A stretch of 6,983 bases of DNA, from NCBI GenBank assembly GCA_004554395.1, contig SFMP01000138.1:1-6983 (forward strand), in the 5' to 3' direction. This stretch comes from Myxococcales bacterium. Its GTDB lineage: Bacteria > Myxococcota_A > Bradymonadia > UBA4248. Shown in pieces: positions 1 through 6,616 of this stretch; positions within the stretch are counted from its first letter, which is position 1; every line of letters starts with the position of its first letter. A program made the position numbers and the translations under genes. The notes under the pieces were generated by a model, which worked only from the letters and a program-made list of their open reading frames with translations, made no database searches and had not been told where the DNA came from.

Positions 1-3000
1 AAACATGACTCCTGCGCCATCAATAGTATAGGCATCGAGATCTGTTCGACCTTTTGCAATATTCCACGTGACGCCAGTTACCGATGTGCTCGTAAACTCA
101 ATATCGGCATACGAGCTAGATTTTTCAGGCTTAATTCCATCAAATGTTTCGACGAATTTTTCCGAAGCTTTCTTTACGTTAATCGAAAGCTCTTTGGCTT
201 CGGTCGTACCGACTTTTGCAGTCACTTTAACGTTCGTGCCCTCGGCGAGGTCGGCGGCAGCCGACAATTCGGTCGTCGCCACCATTTTCTTGGCGGGGAT
301 GGTGAGAGTTGTCGGGTTGAGCGTTGCTTTTTCGTTGTCGGATGTCAACGTGACCGTCGTTTCGGATTTGGCGTATTTGTTGAGCGTGACGGTGAGTGTT
401 ACTTTGCCACCGGGGTTGATCGATTGTTTATCGGCGACGATACTCGCGACCGAAACGGGCGTATTGGGGTCGGTGCCCGTAATCGTCATCGTCTTCGAAT
501 TGTTATCGGCATCGGTTGCCGTCACCGTTACATCGCCCGAGGCCGGCATCGTAAGCGTAAACGTCGCAGACGTTTGGCCGGCAGGAATCGTCACAGTGCT
601 ATTTGCACACGTTCCCGTGCCACAATTGAGGTTGATCGTCATGTCTTCGGTCGCAGCAGCGCTGAGTTGTAGCGTCAAATCGATCGTATCGTTCCAATCG
701 GCCGATGTCACATCCGACGTCACTTCTTTGAGTACCGTCTTCGTCACGATATCGGCGGCAGAACGCGGAGCAATTCTCGACTTTTTGAAATCGTAGACGA
801 GTATGCCCGTAATGCTCGAATAATACGTGCTCGGGGTAATCGCCGTCTTCATAAATGCGGAGCCAGCGGCGAAGTCGTCGATATAAACTTCGTTGCCAGC
901 TGCATCTTTAGCAGTCCATGACGACGTGTCGCCCTTCTCAAATGTCGGTGTTTCGGCAATCGTCGTAACGCCAGTAACCGTGACGAGCATCGAATCGTAT
1001 GGATTCGGATTGACGAGTGCTTCTGCAGCCGTAATCGGGCGAGCGACGACACTACCCGTGCCGTCTTTCGTCACTTTCGGCGATGTAATCTCGAGCAAAC
1101 CGTTATAGACGGTTAGTGAACCTTCGACATTCACTTTATCGCCGATTGCCACGGTCGTCGCGCTGTTCGTTCCATAGACATAAACACCGGCCTCGGTTCC
1201 ATCTTGGATGAAGAAACCAGACTTCGCATCTGCGTTGTCGTATTTCACGCCGTAGCCGACGACGACACCCGACGTCTTGACGGGGGTGCCGTCTTTGATT
1301 TGACCTTCGACCATCTTATCGCGTAGCTCTTTGATCTTCGATGCATTGAGCGGACAACCATTGAGAGCGGCGATACCGGCTTCGTTGGGGCATGCGTCGC
1401 ACACATCGCCAATGCCGTCGCCATCGGTATCTTTTTGATCGGGATTTGCGACGTCGGGGCAGTTATCTTTCTCGTTGAGAATGCCGTCGCCGTCTTTATC
1501 TTTTGGATTGAACGTACCGCACGTTTCGTCGTTTGCCTTGCAGAACGGGAACGGATCGCATTCGTCGCCAATGCCATCGCCGTCGAGATCGGATTGCAAC
1601 ATAGCCGTAACCGTCGGTCCGTATTGGATGCGAACTGGATTGAATATCTTCGGGCAATTGTCTTTATCGTTGGGGATGCCGTCGCCATCGATGTCGTTGG
1701 GATCCGACACGAAAGCATTGGCATCGTAGCTCGCTTTGCCATAGGCGGGCGTAAACTGCTTCGTCGTGTCGGCTTCACGCGAACGCATGGGTACGCAAGT
1801 CGGCTCGCCATTGGGTTGATCACAGAAGAAGGGCTGATATTTGTCGGCTTTTTTGATATCGGCAAACGACATCGACGTGCCCGTCGCTTTCGTGTCGATT
1901 TTCTTAGTCACGCCGCACATATCGAATTCTTCGGTATTGCCCCCCGTCATGATATTGGCATCGCCATAGACGAGTTTACCGTCGAGGATGACAGCCGAAA
2001 CGTTTTGAATCTTGGCATCGATAACTGCACGGTGGAGGTCTTTGCCGTCTTTTTTATAGATGGCGATATCGGCGATTTTTCCGGCTTCCAAATTGCCCAA
2101 GACGTCTTCGAAGCCCAAGGCGACGGCGCTATTATACGTCGCAGCCATCCACAAATCGTAATCGGTGAGCGTTCCATCGAAATAATTCGTATTGAGGAAA
2201 TCGGCGCATTGGAGCTCGCGGAGCATGTTCATCGAGCCAGAATAAATCCAGTCGGTGCCCAAGGCAATCGTCACGCCCATGTCGTAGTAGAGGGGGATGC
2301 GCGCCGTATCGCCATAGAGCGAAATATTGGTGCGCGGCGACCAGACGAGCTTGACATTTTTCTCAGCCATCGCCGAGATGATCTCGGGTGTCGCTGCGAC
2401 GCCGTGGATGATGGCGAGTTTCGAGTCGAAGATGTCTTTGGCGCCATTGCCGTCGCCACTGAGGCAACGCAATTCGTTGAGCGCCGACTCGCTAATGCCT
2501 TCGCCGATATGCGGCACGTGTTTGCCTGGTTTCAACTCATAGCTATACTTCGTACACCCCGAATCGACCATGAGTCCGCTACTATCACCAAGCGGGAACG
2601 TATTGTAAGACGTATAGGCGTGCCCATCGACGGCATTTGGTTTATCGAGATTTCGCGCGAGCCCCTTGATATCGCCGCTACCGAAGATAGACGTCGTGCC
2701 CGAAAGTAGCATGCGGAGCTCGCCCGTTTCGTTTACACTCGTTCTTGGTGCTTTTATCTCTTTATGCCCGTTATTGCCTCTGCGCCATTCGTTTCGGTGG
2801 TTAAAGCGCTCTTCGCCCCAATTGCCAGGATTTGCATTTGTATAAGTGATATGGTCGTGGGCATTGATGAGGCCCGCCGAAATGACGGCGTCGGGGCACG
2901 TAATGACGGTAGCATCGGCCATATCGGCATCGGTAATTTCGCCGACTTTTGTAATCTTATTTCCACTGACGACTACGCCACCGCCGCGATAGACTTTGTC

Positions 3001-3831
3001 TTTGGCGAGAACATCGCCGCGCAAGACGAGTTTGCTCCCCGTCCCCGTGCGTTCGCAAACGTTATTAGACGCGTTCGGCGTCAACGTTCCGACATTGCTT
3101 TCTTCGAATCCCTTTGGTCGTTCTTCGCATTGCCCCGTCTTCGTATTGCAAACTTGCGTACGTCTATCGCATTCCGTTTCACATTTGACAAACGGTTCGC
3201 ATTTGCCATCGACGCATCGATTTCCATCGGTGCAAGGATCTGTTTTGACCCATTCATTGTTTTGGCAAATGGCAGGCGTCGCGCCAATGCACGTGCGCTG
3301 TTCGTCTTTGCAAACTTCGTCAGGAGGATTGGGATCGCTAATATCAACGCACTCGCCCTGGTCGCATTTTTGCGTCTCGGTACAAGCCGTGCCCGCCTGC
3401 CATGCGCCATCGACGCAAGTCTTCGGTACATTGCCATCACACGTTTTCGCATTGCCCGAACACGACGATTTCGATACGCAACCTGACTCCTTCGTACACA
3501 TTTGGTCATCACCGCACTTCTGACTCGCAGTTTTGCCCGACTCGCACGTCAGATAATGATTGCCAACGCACTGCGGATAATCGGCCGGATCGCATTTTTC
3601 GTCGGCTTTGAAGCAAGCGCTGGTGTTGCCCGTCGTCACGCAGTACGTCATGCATTGCGTGAGCTGAATCATGCCGCGCGCATTGCATTCGCGGAGATAC
3701 GACTGCCCTTCGCAAGTAGGAACAAAGCTCGCAGGATCGCATTGAGCTTTATCGTCGTTATCGTCGCATGACACCAAACCTACCGATGCCAACACACAAG
3801 CTAGTGCTAGCAAATACCTTTTGTTTTCCAT
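1..3831 (-). CDS. Multidomain secreted amidohydrolase lipoprotein, long paralog (3' end outside window)
   Basis: Open from ATG at 3831 to the left edge: 1277 codons without a stop, checked codon by codon. Residues 1-22 are a lipoprotein signal peptide with lipobox LVSC (Cys22), then an acidic linker. Residues 31-235 are a Cys-rich repeat region (repeated C-x-G-x-x-P-x-x-C and C-x-D-G-x-C patterns). About 268-626 is an amidohydrolase domain with metal ligands H325/H327 (HDH), H441 followed by E444 (HxxE), H476 and D527 (GTDW). The HxxE glutamate is typical of the deaminase/chlorohydrolase branch, so hydrolytic deamination of a ring or amide-like substrate is an inference; the substrate is unknown. 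Residues 710-845 hold thrombospondin type 3-like DxDGDGIxDxxD calcium-binding repeats. About 850-1048 looks like a YhcR-type OB-fold region, possibly two copies, ending in an APRSAADI motif. About 1054-1140 and 1143-1225 are Ig-like beta domains. From 1231 a further TFDG...GVTWN beta domain begins. Paralog of the gene at 4161-6311. Probably anchored in the outer membrane or on the surface. Confidence 0.93.
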   Translation of the reverse strand, partial: MENKRYLLALACVLASVGLVSCDDNDDKAQCDPASFVPTCEGQSYLRECNARGMIQLTQCMTYCVTTGNTSACFKADEKCDPADYPQCVGNHYLTCESGKTASQKCGDDQMCTKESGCVSKSSCSGNAKTCDGNVPKTCVDGAWQAGTACTETQKCDQGECVDISDPNPPDEVCKDEQRTCIGATPAICQNNEWVKTDPCTDGNRCVDGKCEPFVKCETECDRRTQVCNTKTGQCEERPKGFEESNVGTLTPNASNNVCERTGTGSKLVLRGDVLAKDKVYRGGGVVVSGNKITKVGEITDADMADATVITCPDAVISAGLINAHDHITYTNANPGNWGEERFNHRNEWRRGNNGHKEIKAPRTSVNETGELRMLLSGTTSIFGSGDIKGLARNLDKPNAVDGHAYTSYNTFPLGDSSGLMVDSGCTKYSYELKPGKHVPHIGEGISESALNELRCLSGDGNGAKDIFDSKLAIIHGVAATPEIISAMAEKNVKLVWSPRTNISLYGDTARIPLYYDMGVTIALGTDWIYSGSMNMLRELQCADFLNTNYFDGTLTDYDLWMAATYNSAVALGFEDVLGNLEAGKIADIAIYKKDGKDLHRAVIDAKIQNVSAVILDGKLVYGDANIMTGGNTEEFDMCGVTKKIDTKATGTSMSFADIKKADKYQPFFCDQPNGEPTCVPMRSREADTTKQFTPAYGKASYDANAFVSDPNDIDGDGIPNDKDNCPKIFNPVRIQYGPTVTAMLQSDLDGDGIGDECDPFPFCKANDETCGTFNPKDKDGDGILNEKDNCPDVANPDQKDTDGDGIGDVCDACPNEAGIAALNGCPLNASKIKELRDKMVEGQIKDGTPVKTSGVVVGYGVKYDNADAKSGFFIQDGTEAGVYVYGTNSATTVAIGDKVNVEGSLTVYNGLLEITSPKVTKDGTGSVVARPITAAEALVNPNPYDSMLVTVTGVTTIAETPTFEKGDTSSWTAKDAAGNEVYIDDFAAGSAFMKTAITPSTYYSSITGILVYDFKKSRIAPRSAADIVTKTVLKEVTSDVTSADWNDTIDLTLQLSAAATEDMTINLNCGTGTCANSTVTIPAGQTSATFTLTMPASGDVTVTATDADNNSKTMTITGTDPNTPVSVASIVADKQSINPGGKVTLTVTLNKYAKSETTVTLTSDNEKATLNPTTLTIPAKKMVATTELSAAADLAEGTNVKVTAKVGTTEAKELSINVKKASEKFVETFDGIKPEKSSSYADIEFTSTSVTGVTWNIAKGRTDLDAYTIDGAGVMF

Positions 3832-3836
3832 AAAAA

Positions 3837-3842
3837 CTCCTT
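3837..3842 (-). promoter_or_regulatory. Ribosome binding site of the long amidohydrolase
   Basis: The minus strand reads AAGGAG, five T residues, then ATG at 3831. This strong Shine-Dalgarno fixes the start, and the peptide that follows begins directly with a lipoprotein signal sequence. Confidence 0.8.
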
Positions 3843-3873
3843 CGTCTTGGACAACATTGCCCTAGGTGCGGGT

Positions 3874-3902
3874 AGTATTGTGGTTAAAACCATAAGAATC
3901 AA
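3874..3902 (-). promoter_or_regulatory. Candidate sigma-70-like promoter of the long amidohydrolase
   Basis: On the minus strand TTGATT (3902-3897) is followed after exactly 17 nt by AATACT (3879-3874), each matching four of six consensus positions. Transcription would start near 3867, giving a leader of about 36 nt before the ATG. It lies downstream of the terminator of the preceding gene, so the gene needs a promoter here. The match is moderate and the sigma factor preferences of this organism are unknown. Confidence 0.4.
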
Positions 3903-3953
3903 GTCATTTTGCCAATATTTCTCGATAATAACGAGAGTATATGATGCGACAAA

Positions 3954-3977
3954 AGCATATATATAAGCATATATATT
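3954..3977. repeat. Two-copy AT-rich 12-bp tandem repeat
   Basis: AGCATATATATA (3954-3965) is followed immediately by AGCATATATATT (3966-3977), with one mismatch at the last base. It lies about 55 bp upstream of the candidate -35 element of the long amidohydrolase. It could be an AT-rich upstream element or a protein binding site, or simple slippage of AT-rich intergenic DNA. Confidence 0.6.
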
Positions 3978-4032
3978 ACACACGACCACATATACTACAT
4001 TTGGGCAATAAATTTGGCACGCCATACCGTCG

Positions 4033-4072
4033 AAAAAAAAGCGCCGTATTGCACACCGTGCAATAGGCGCTT
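4033..4072 (-). terminator. Rho-independent terminator of the complete amidohydrolase gene
   Basis: On the minus strand the arms GCGCC and TATTGCAC (4041-4054, read on plus) pair with GTGCAATA and GGCGC (4058-4070) around a 3-nt loop. This gives 13 bp with a single bulged G at 4046. The hairpin is followed on the minus strand by eight T residues (4040-4033). It sits about 90 nt after the stop codon at 4161 and separates the two paralogs into different transcription units. Confidence 0.9.
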
Positions 4073-4078
4073 CGCGAA

Positions 4079-4116
4079 GCCGTATTTGTTGCGCTCGTCG
4101 AGCGCGACAAATAGGC
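4079..4116. repeat. Long palindromic hairpin in the 3' UTR
   Basis: Positions 4079-4096 pair with 4100-4116: about 17 bp including one G-T pair, one bulged G at 4082 and a 3-nt loop. Its outer arms, GCCGTATT and AATAGGC, are the same as those of the adjacent terminator hairpin (4043-4050 and 4062-4068), including the bulged G. There is no T-run, so it is not itself an intrinsic terminator. It may protect the 3' end of the mRNA or belong to a short palindromic repeat family. Confidence 0.65.
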
Positions 4117-4119
4117 GTA

Positions 4120-4149
4120 GCCGCCAGCGTATGGCGTAGCCATAGCGGC
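4120..4149. repeat. Third hairpin of the 3' UTR cluster
   Basis: TATGGC (4130-4135) pairs with GCCATA (4139-4144) around a 3-nt loop. The outer arms GCCGC (4120-4124) and GCGGC (4145-4149) extend the stem past a 5-nt one-sided bulge. It begins about a dozen bases after the stop codon of the complete amidohydrolase gene. Confidence 0.5.
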
Positions 4150-4160
4150 GAACCCAAAAG

Positions 4161-6311
4161 TTATTTGCAAGATGAATCGTTTGCGGCGCAGAGCGGATAT
4201 GGGTCGCAAGCATCGCCGATACCATCGCCATCGGCATCGGCTTGTTTGGCGACGCCACCTTTGACGTCGATTGGGCGAATCGGGTTGAAGACAGTTGGGC
4301 AATTGTCTTGATCGTTTGGAATGCCGTCGCCGTCGATATCGTTGGGGTCGGAGAAATAGCTGTTGGTACGGTAGCTTTCGGCGCCGTAGAGGGTCGTCAT
4401 TTGGGCTGTCGTGTCTTTGGGGCGCGGGCGCATCGGAATGCAGGTCGGTTCTTTCGTGGGCTTGTCGCAATAGAACGTTTCATAGTTCTCGTATTTCTTA
4501 ATATCTTTGAAAGACATCGAAGTGCCCGTTGCCTTCGTATTAATTTTCTTTGCAACGCCGCAGAGGTCGAAGCTTTCGGCGCTGCTGTCTTCGATGATGT
4601 TGGCATCGCCATAGACGAGTTTACCGTCGAGGATAACGGCCGTGACATCTTTGAGCGCGGCATCGATAACCGTGCGATGGGCATCGTTGTTCGATTTTTT
4701 ATAAATGGCGATATCGGCGACATTGCCCGCTTTGAGGTCGCCAGTAATATCGGCATATCCGAGAGCGAGTGCGACATTATAAGTAGCCGCCAACCAGATG
4801 TCGTAATCGGTGAGCACTTTGTCGTAATAATACGTGTTGAGGAAATCGGCGCATTGCATTTCACGAAGCATATTGACAGAGCCAGATGCGACCCAGTCGG
4901 TGCCGAGGGCGATCGTGACTCCCATATTTTTATGCAAGGCGATTTGCGCCGTATCGCCATAGAGCGATATATTTGTGCGCGGCGACCAAATGAGTTTGAC
5001 GTCGTTTTTCGCCATTTTATTTACGATATCGGGCGTAGATGCGACGCCGTGTATAATGGCGAGTTTATTGGTGAAAATGTTCTTTGAACCAGTTCCATCA
5101 CCGCTGAGGCAACGCAATTCGTTGAGGGCTTCTTCGTTAATCCCTTCGCCGATATGAGGTCCGAATGCAAAATTTCCCAATTTGTAATTATACGACGAAC
5201 ACCCAGATTTATACATTGCCCCCTTACCATCACCGAGCGGGAATGTTTGATATTGCGGATAATAATGATTGCCGTATGCGCCTTTCTTATCGATATTTCG
5301 AATGAGTCCTGTAATTTCGCCCGAACCGAAGACGCCGACGGTACCCGAGAGGAGCTGGCGCAATTCGGCCGTTTCATTGTTCTTCGTGCTATTGGCGTTG
5401 TGATTGGAGTGACCATTTTTGTTTTTTCGCCAATCGTGGCGATGGTCGAATCGCTCGTCGCCCCAGGAATCGGGCGATTGGTTGTCGTAAGTAATGTGAT
5501 CGTGGCCGTTGATCAATCCCGCCGAGATGACGGCATTGGGGCATGTGATGACGGTTGCATCTTTCATGTCGGCGTCGGTGATGGCGCCGACTTTCGTAAT
5601 TTTGTTGCCGCTGACGACGACGCCGCCGCCGCGATAAATCTTTTCTTTCGTGAGGACATCGCCGCGCAAAACGATGTTTTTGCCTTTTCCCGAGCGTTCG
5701 CACGTATTGGATTCGGTAATCGTGAGCGTGCCGACGTTTTCGACGGTGTATTGTTTAGGCAAATCTTTGCATGTCCCCGTCGTCGTGTCGCAAGATTGCG
5801 TCGCACTATCGCAGGCGGGGTTGCATTCTTTATATACGACGCAAGCGCCATTGACGCATTTTTGCTCAGCGCCACAAGCATCGCCTTTGACCCATGCATT
5901 ATTGGTACACATTGCGGGCACGCCTTCTTGGCAAGATTTACTATTTTCTTTGCAGATTCGCGACGGGTCGTCGATGCATTCGCCATCGCTACAAACCATG
6001 CCATCGGCACATGTGGTGTTCTCGACCCATGCATTGTTGACGCACATCACGGGAACGCCATTGATACACTTCTTCACCGAGCCTTCGCACTTCACGTCGT
6101 CCAAATTGACGCAACCATTGAGATTGGCAACACAAACAGATCCAGCGGCGCATTTTTCTTCAACGACAGTGTTATTCACGCATGTATAGTATACGCCATC
6201 GGCACAAAACGGGAAATTCGTCGGGTCGCAAGAATTATCGCTCTCTTCCTCGCATGCAACCATTCCCATAGAAGCCAACAAACCCGCAAAGATCCAAAAC
6301 TTTTTACTCAT
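4161..6311 (-). CDS. Secreted amidohydrolase lipoprotein with Cys-rich and calcium-binding repeats, complete (716 aa)
   Basis: ATG at 6311, TAA at 4163-4161. Residues 1-20 are a lipoprotein signal peptide with lipobox MVAC (Cys20), followed by Glu-Glu-Glu. A longer start (GTG at 6371) is in frame but would bury the signal peptide and run through a leader hairpin, so it is rejected. Residues 28-181 are Cys-rich repeats, with the motif NNAWV occurring twice. About 213-571 is an amidohydrolase domain with H270/H272 (HDH), H386 and E389 (HxxE), H421 and D472 (GTDW), plus SPRTN before the final strand, as in the deaminase/chlorohydrolase branch of the superfamily. Residues 655-716 hold two DxDGDGIxxDxD calcium-binding repeats of thrombospondin type 3 character, and the protein ends there. 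It should be a metal-dependent hydrolase tethered to the envelope, substrate unknown. Paralog of the following gene: 59 of 75 residues identical over 438-512 by my count. It has its own promoter, leader and terminator. Confidence 0.95.
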   Translation of the reverse strand: MSKKFWIFAGLLASMGMVACEEESDNSCDPTNFPFCADGVYYTCVNNTVVEEKCAAGSVCVANLNGCVNLDDVKCEGSVKKCINGVPVMCVNNAWVENTTCADGMVCSDGECIDDPSRICKENSKSCQEGVPAMCTNNAWVKGDACGAEQKCVNGACVVYKECNPACDSATQSCDTTTGTCKDLPKQYTVENVGTLTITESNTCERSGKGKNIVLRGDVLTKEKIYRGGGVVVSGNKITKVGAITDADMKDATVITCPNAVISAGLINGHDHITYDNQSPDSWGDERFDHRHDWRKNKNGHSNHNANSTKNNETAELRQLLSGTVGVFGSGEITGLIRNIDKKGAYGNHYYPQYQTFPLGDGKGAMYKSGCSSYNYKLGNFAFGPHIGEGINEEALNELRCLSGDGTGSKNIFTNKLAIIHGVASTPDIVNKMAKNDVKLIWSPRTNISLYGDTAQIALHKNMGVTIALGTDWVASGSVNMLREMQCADFLNTYYYDKVLTDYDIWLAATYNVALALGYADITGDLKAGNVADIAIYKKSNNDAHRTVIDAALKDVTAVILDGKLVYGDANIIEDSSAESFDLCGVAKKINTKATGTSMSFKDIKKYENYETFYCDKPTKEPTCIPMRPRPKDTTAQMTTLYGAESYRTNSYFSDPNDIDGDGIPNDQDNCPTVFNPIRPIDVKGGVAKQADADGDGIGDACDPYPLCAANDSSCK

Positions 6312-6320
6312 CTTCTCGTA

Positions 6321-6325
6321 CCCTT
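6321..6325 (-). promoter_or_regulatory. Ribosome binding site of the complete amidohydrolase
   Basis: The minus strand carries AAGGG nine nt before the ATG at 6311. It lies only a few bases after the T-run of the leader hairpin. It supports the 6311 start over the in-frame GTG at 6371, which has no such site. Confidence 0.6.
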
Positions 6326-6332
6326 CGAAGTG

Positions 6333-6358
6333 AAAAAAAGTGAGCCAACGAGGCTCAC
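6333..6358 (-). promoter_or_regulatory. Terminator-like hairpin in the amidohydrolase leader (candidate attenuator)
   Basis: GTGAGCC and GGCTCAC (6340-6346 and 6352-6358) form a perfect 7-bp stem with a 5-nt loop, followed on the minus strand by seven T residues (6339-6333). It has the full form of an intrinsic terminator but lies between the candidate promoter and the ribosome binding site, 21 nt before the start codon. The upstream gene already has its own terminator at 6553-6582, which makes this look like a regulatory element of the amidohydrolase gene. I could not find a clear antiterminator arm. Confidence 0.6.
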
Positions 6359-6389
6359 ACTGACGACACACGGCGTGCGCACAAAAACA

Positions 6390-6430
6390 CTTAAAAAGAC
6401 GCTCGAAAGACCATTTTTTAGTCTTTTAAG
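6390..6430 (-). promoter_or_regulatory. 5' leader stem of the amidohydrolase transcript
   Basis: CTTAAAAAGAC (6390-6400) is complementary to GTCTTTTAAG (6421-6430), giving 10 bp with one bulged A around a 20-nt loop. A competing 6-bp stem can form between 6406-6411 and 6421-6426. With the promoter at 6438-6466, the transcript would begin almost exactly at the foot of this stem. Much of the pairing is A-U, so stability is modest. Confidence 0.4.
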
Positions 6431-6437
6431 CCCACGT

Positions 6438-6466
6438 TCTCTAGAGCCAATCGGGGGCAATGTCAA
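6438..6466 (-). promoter_or_regulatory. Candidate promoter of the complete amidohydrolase
   Basis: A perfect TTGACA -35 element (6466-6461, minus strand) is followed after exactly 17 nt by TAGAGA (6443-6438), a weak -10 matching three of six positions. Predicted transcription start is near 6431, giving a leader of about 120 nt. The perfect -35 with a poor -10 may indicate activator dependence or a non-housekeeping sigma factor. Confidence 0.45.
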
Positions 6467-6552
6467 CGTAATCTATCGTGATTTTTTCAAGTATATTATA
6501 ATTACATGTAAGTATATGTGGTTGTATTATTTAGTCGGTGGACTGGAAAAGC

Positions 6553-6582
6553 AAAAAAAAAGCGCCTATTTCTAGGCGCTTT
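6553..6582 (-). terminator. Rho-independent terminator of the repeat-rich gene
   Basis: AAAGCGCCTA and TAGGCGCTTT form a perfect inverted repeat (6559-6568 with 6573-6582) around a 4-nt loop. On the minus strand the stem runs into a stretch of T residues (6561-6553). It lies about 35 nt downstream of the stop codon at 6617. A weaker T stretch on the other side gives little support for plus-strand termination. Confidence 0.9.
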
Positions 6583-6616
6583 CTGTTCATGATGCGTGGG
6601 GCGTTACCGCCTGCGG

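Larger units (their letters stand above)
3832..4160. other. Intergenic region between the two amidohydrolase paralogs
   Basis: This 329-bp gap has no convincing gene. The half next to the complete amidohydrolase (4033-4150) is a run of three hairpins, the last of which is its terminator. The half next to the long amidohydrolase (about 3880-4020) is AT-rich and holds its candidate promoter, a 12-bp tandem AT repeat (3954-3977) and a 12-bp word shared with the other intergenic region (ACCACATATACT at 3985-3996). Short open frames crossing it lack ribosome binding sites. Confidence 0.75.
6312..6616. other. Intergenic region upstream of the complete amidohydrolase
   Basis: This 305-bp gap has no gene I can support. 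Going leftward it holds the terminator of the repeat-rich gene (6553-6582), an AT-rich stretch (about 6481-6535), the candidate promoter (6438-6466), and a structured leader with two hairpins before the ribosome binding site. An 8-codon minus-strand frame from ATG at 6414 to TAA at 6391 lies in the leader but has no Shine-Dalgarno. Confidence 0.75.

Noticed and set aside
1435..2709. Plus-strand open frame of 424 codons
   Set aside because: It is antisense to the catalytic and calcium-binding parts of the long amidohydrolase. The minus frame has an unbroken set of known motifs, so this is a mirror frame.
2764..3486. Plus-strand open frame of 240 codons, with others at 68-796 and 4242-5087
   Set aside because: All are antisense to verified domains on the minus strand, are compositionally odd, and have no ribosome binding sites or domain signatures.
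3807..4157. Minus-strand open frame of 116 codons across the intergenic region
   Set aside because: It runs through the terminator hairpins and the promoter region and overlaps the start of the long amidohydrolase in another frame. There is no Shine-Dalgarno and no recognisable product.
4161..6371. Longer start (GTG at 6371) for the complete amidohydrolase
   Set aside because: It would add 20 residues in front of a clean lipoprotein signal peptide, translate through the terminator-like hairpin and ignore the AAGGG site nine nt before ATG 6311.
5154..6575. Plus-strand open frame of 473 codons
   Set aside because: It lies antisense to the complete amidohydrolase and runs on through its leader and promoter. 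It lacks a Shine-Dalgarno and recognisable domains; its openness follows from the codon usage of the real gene.
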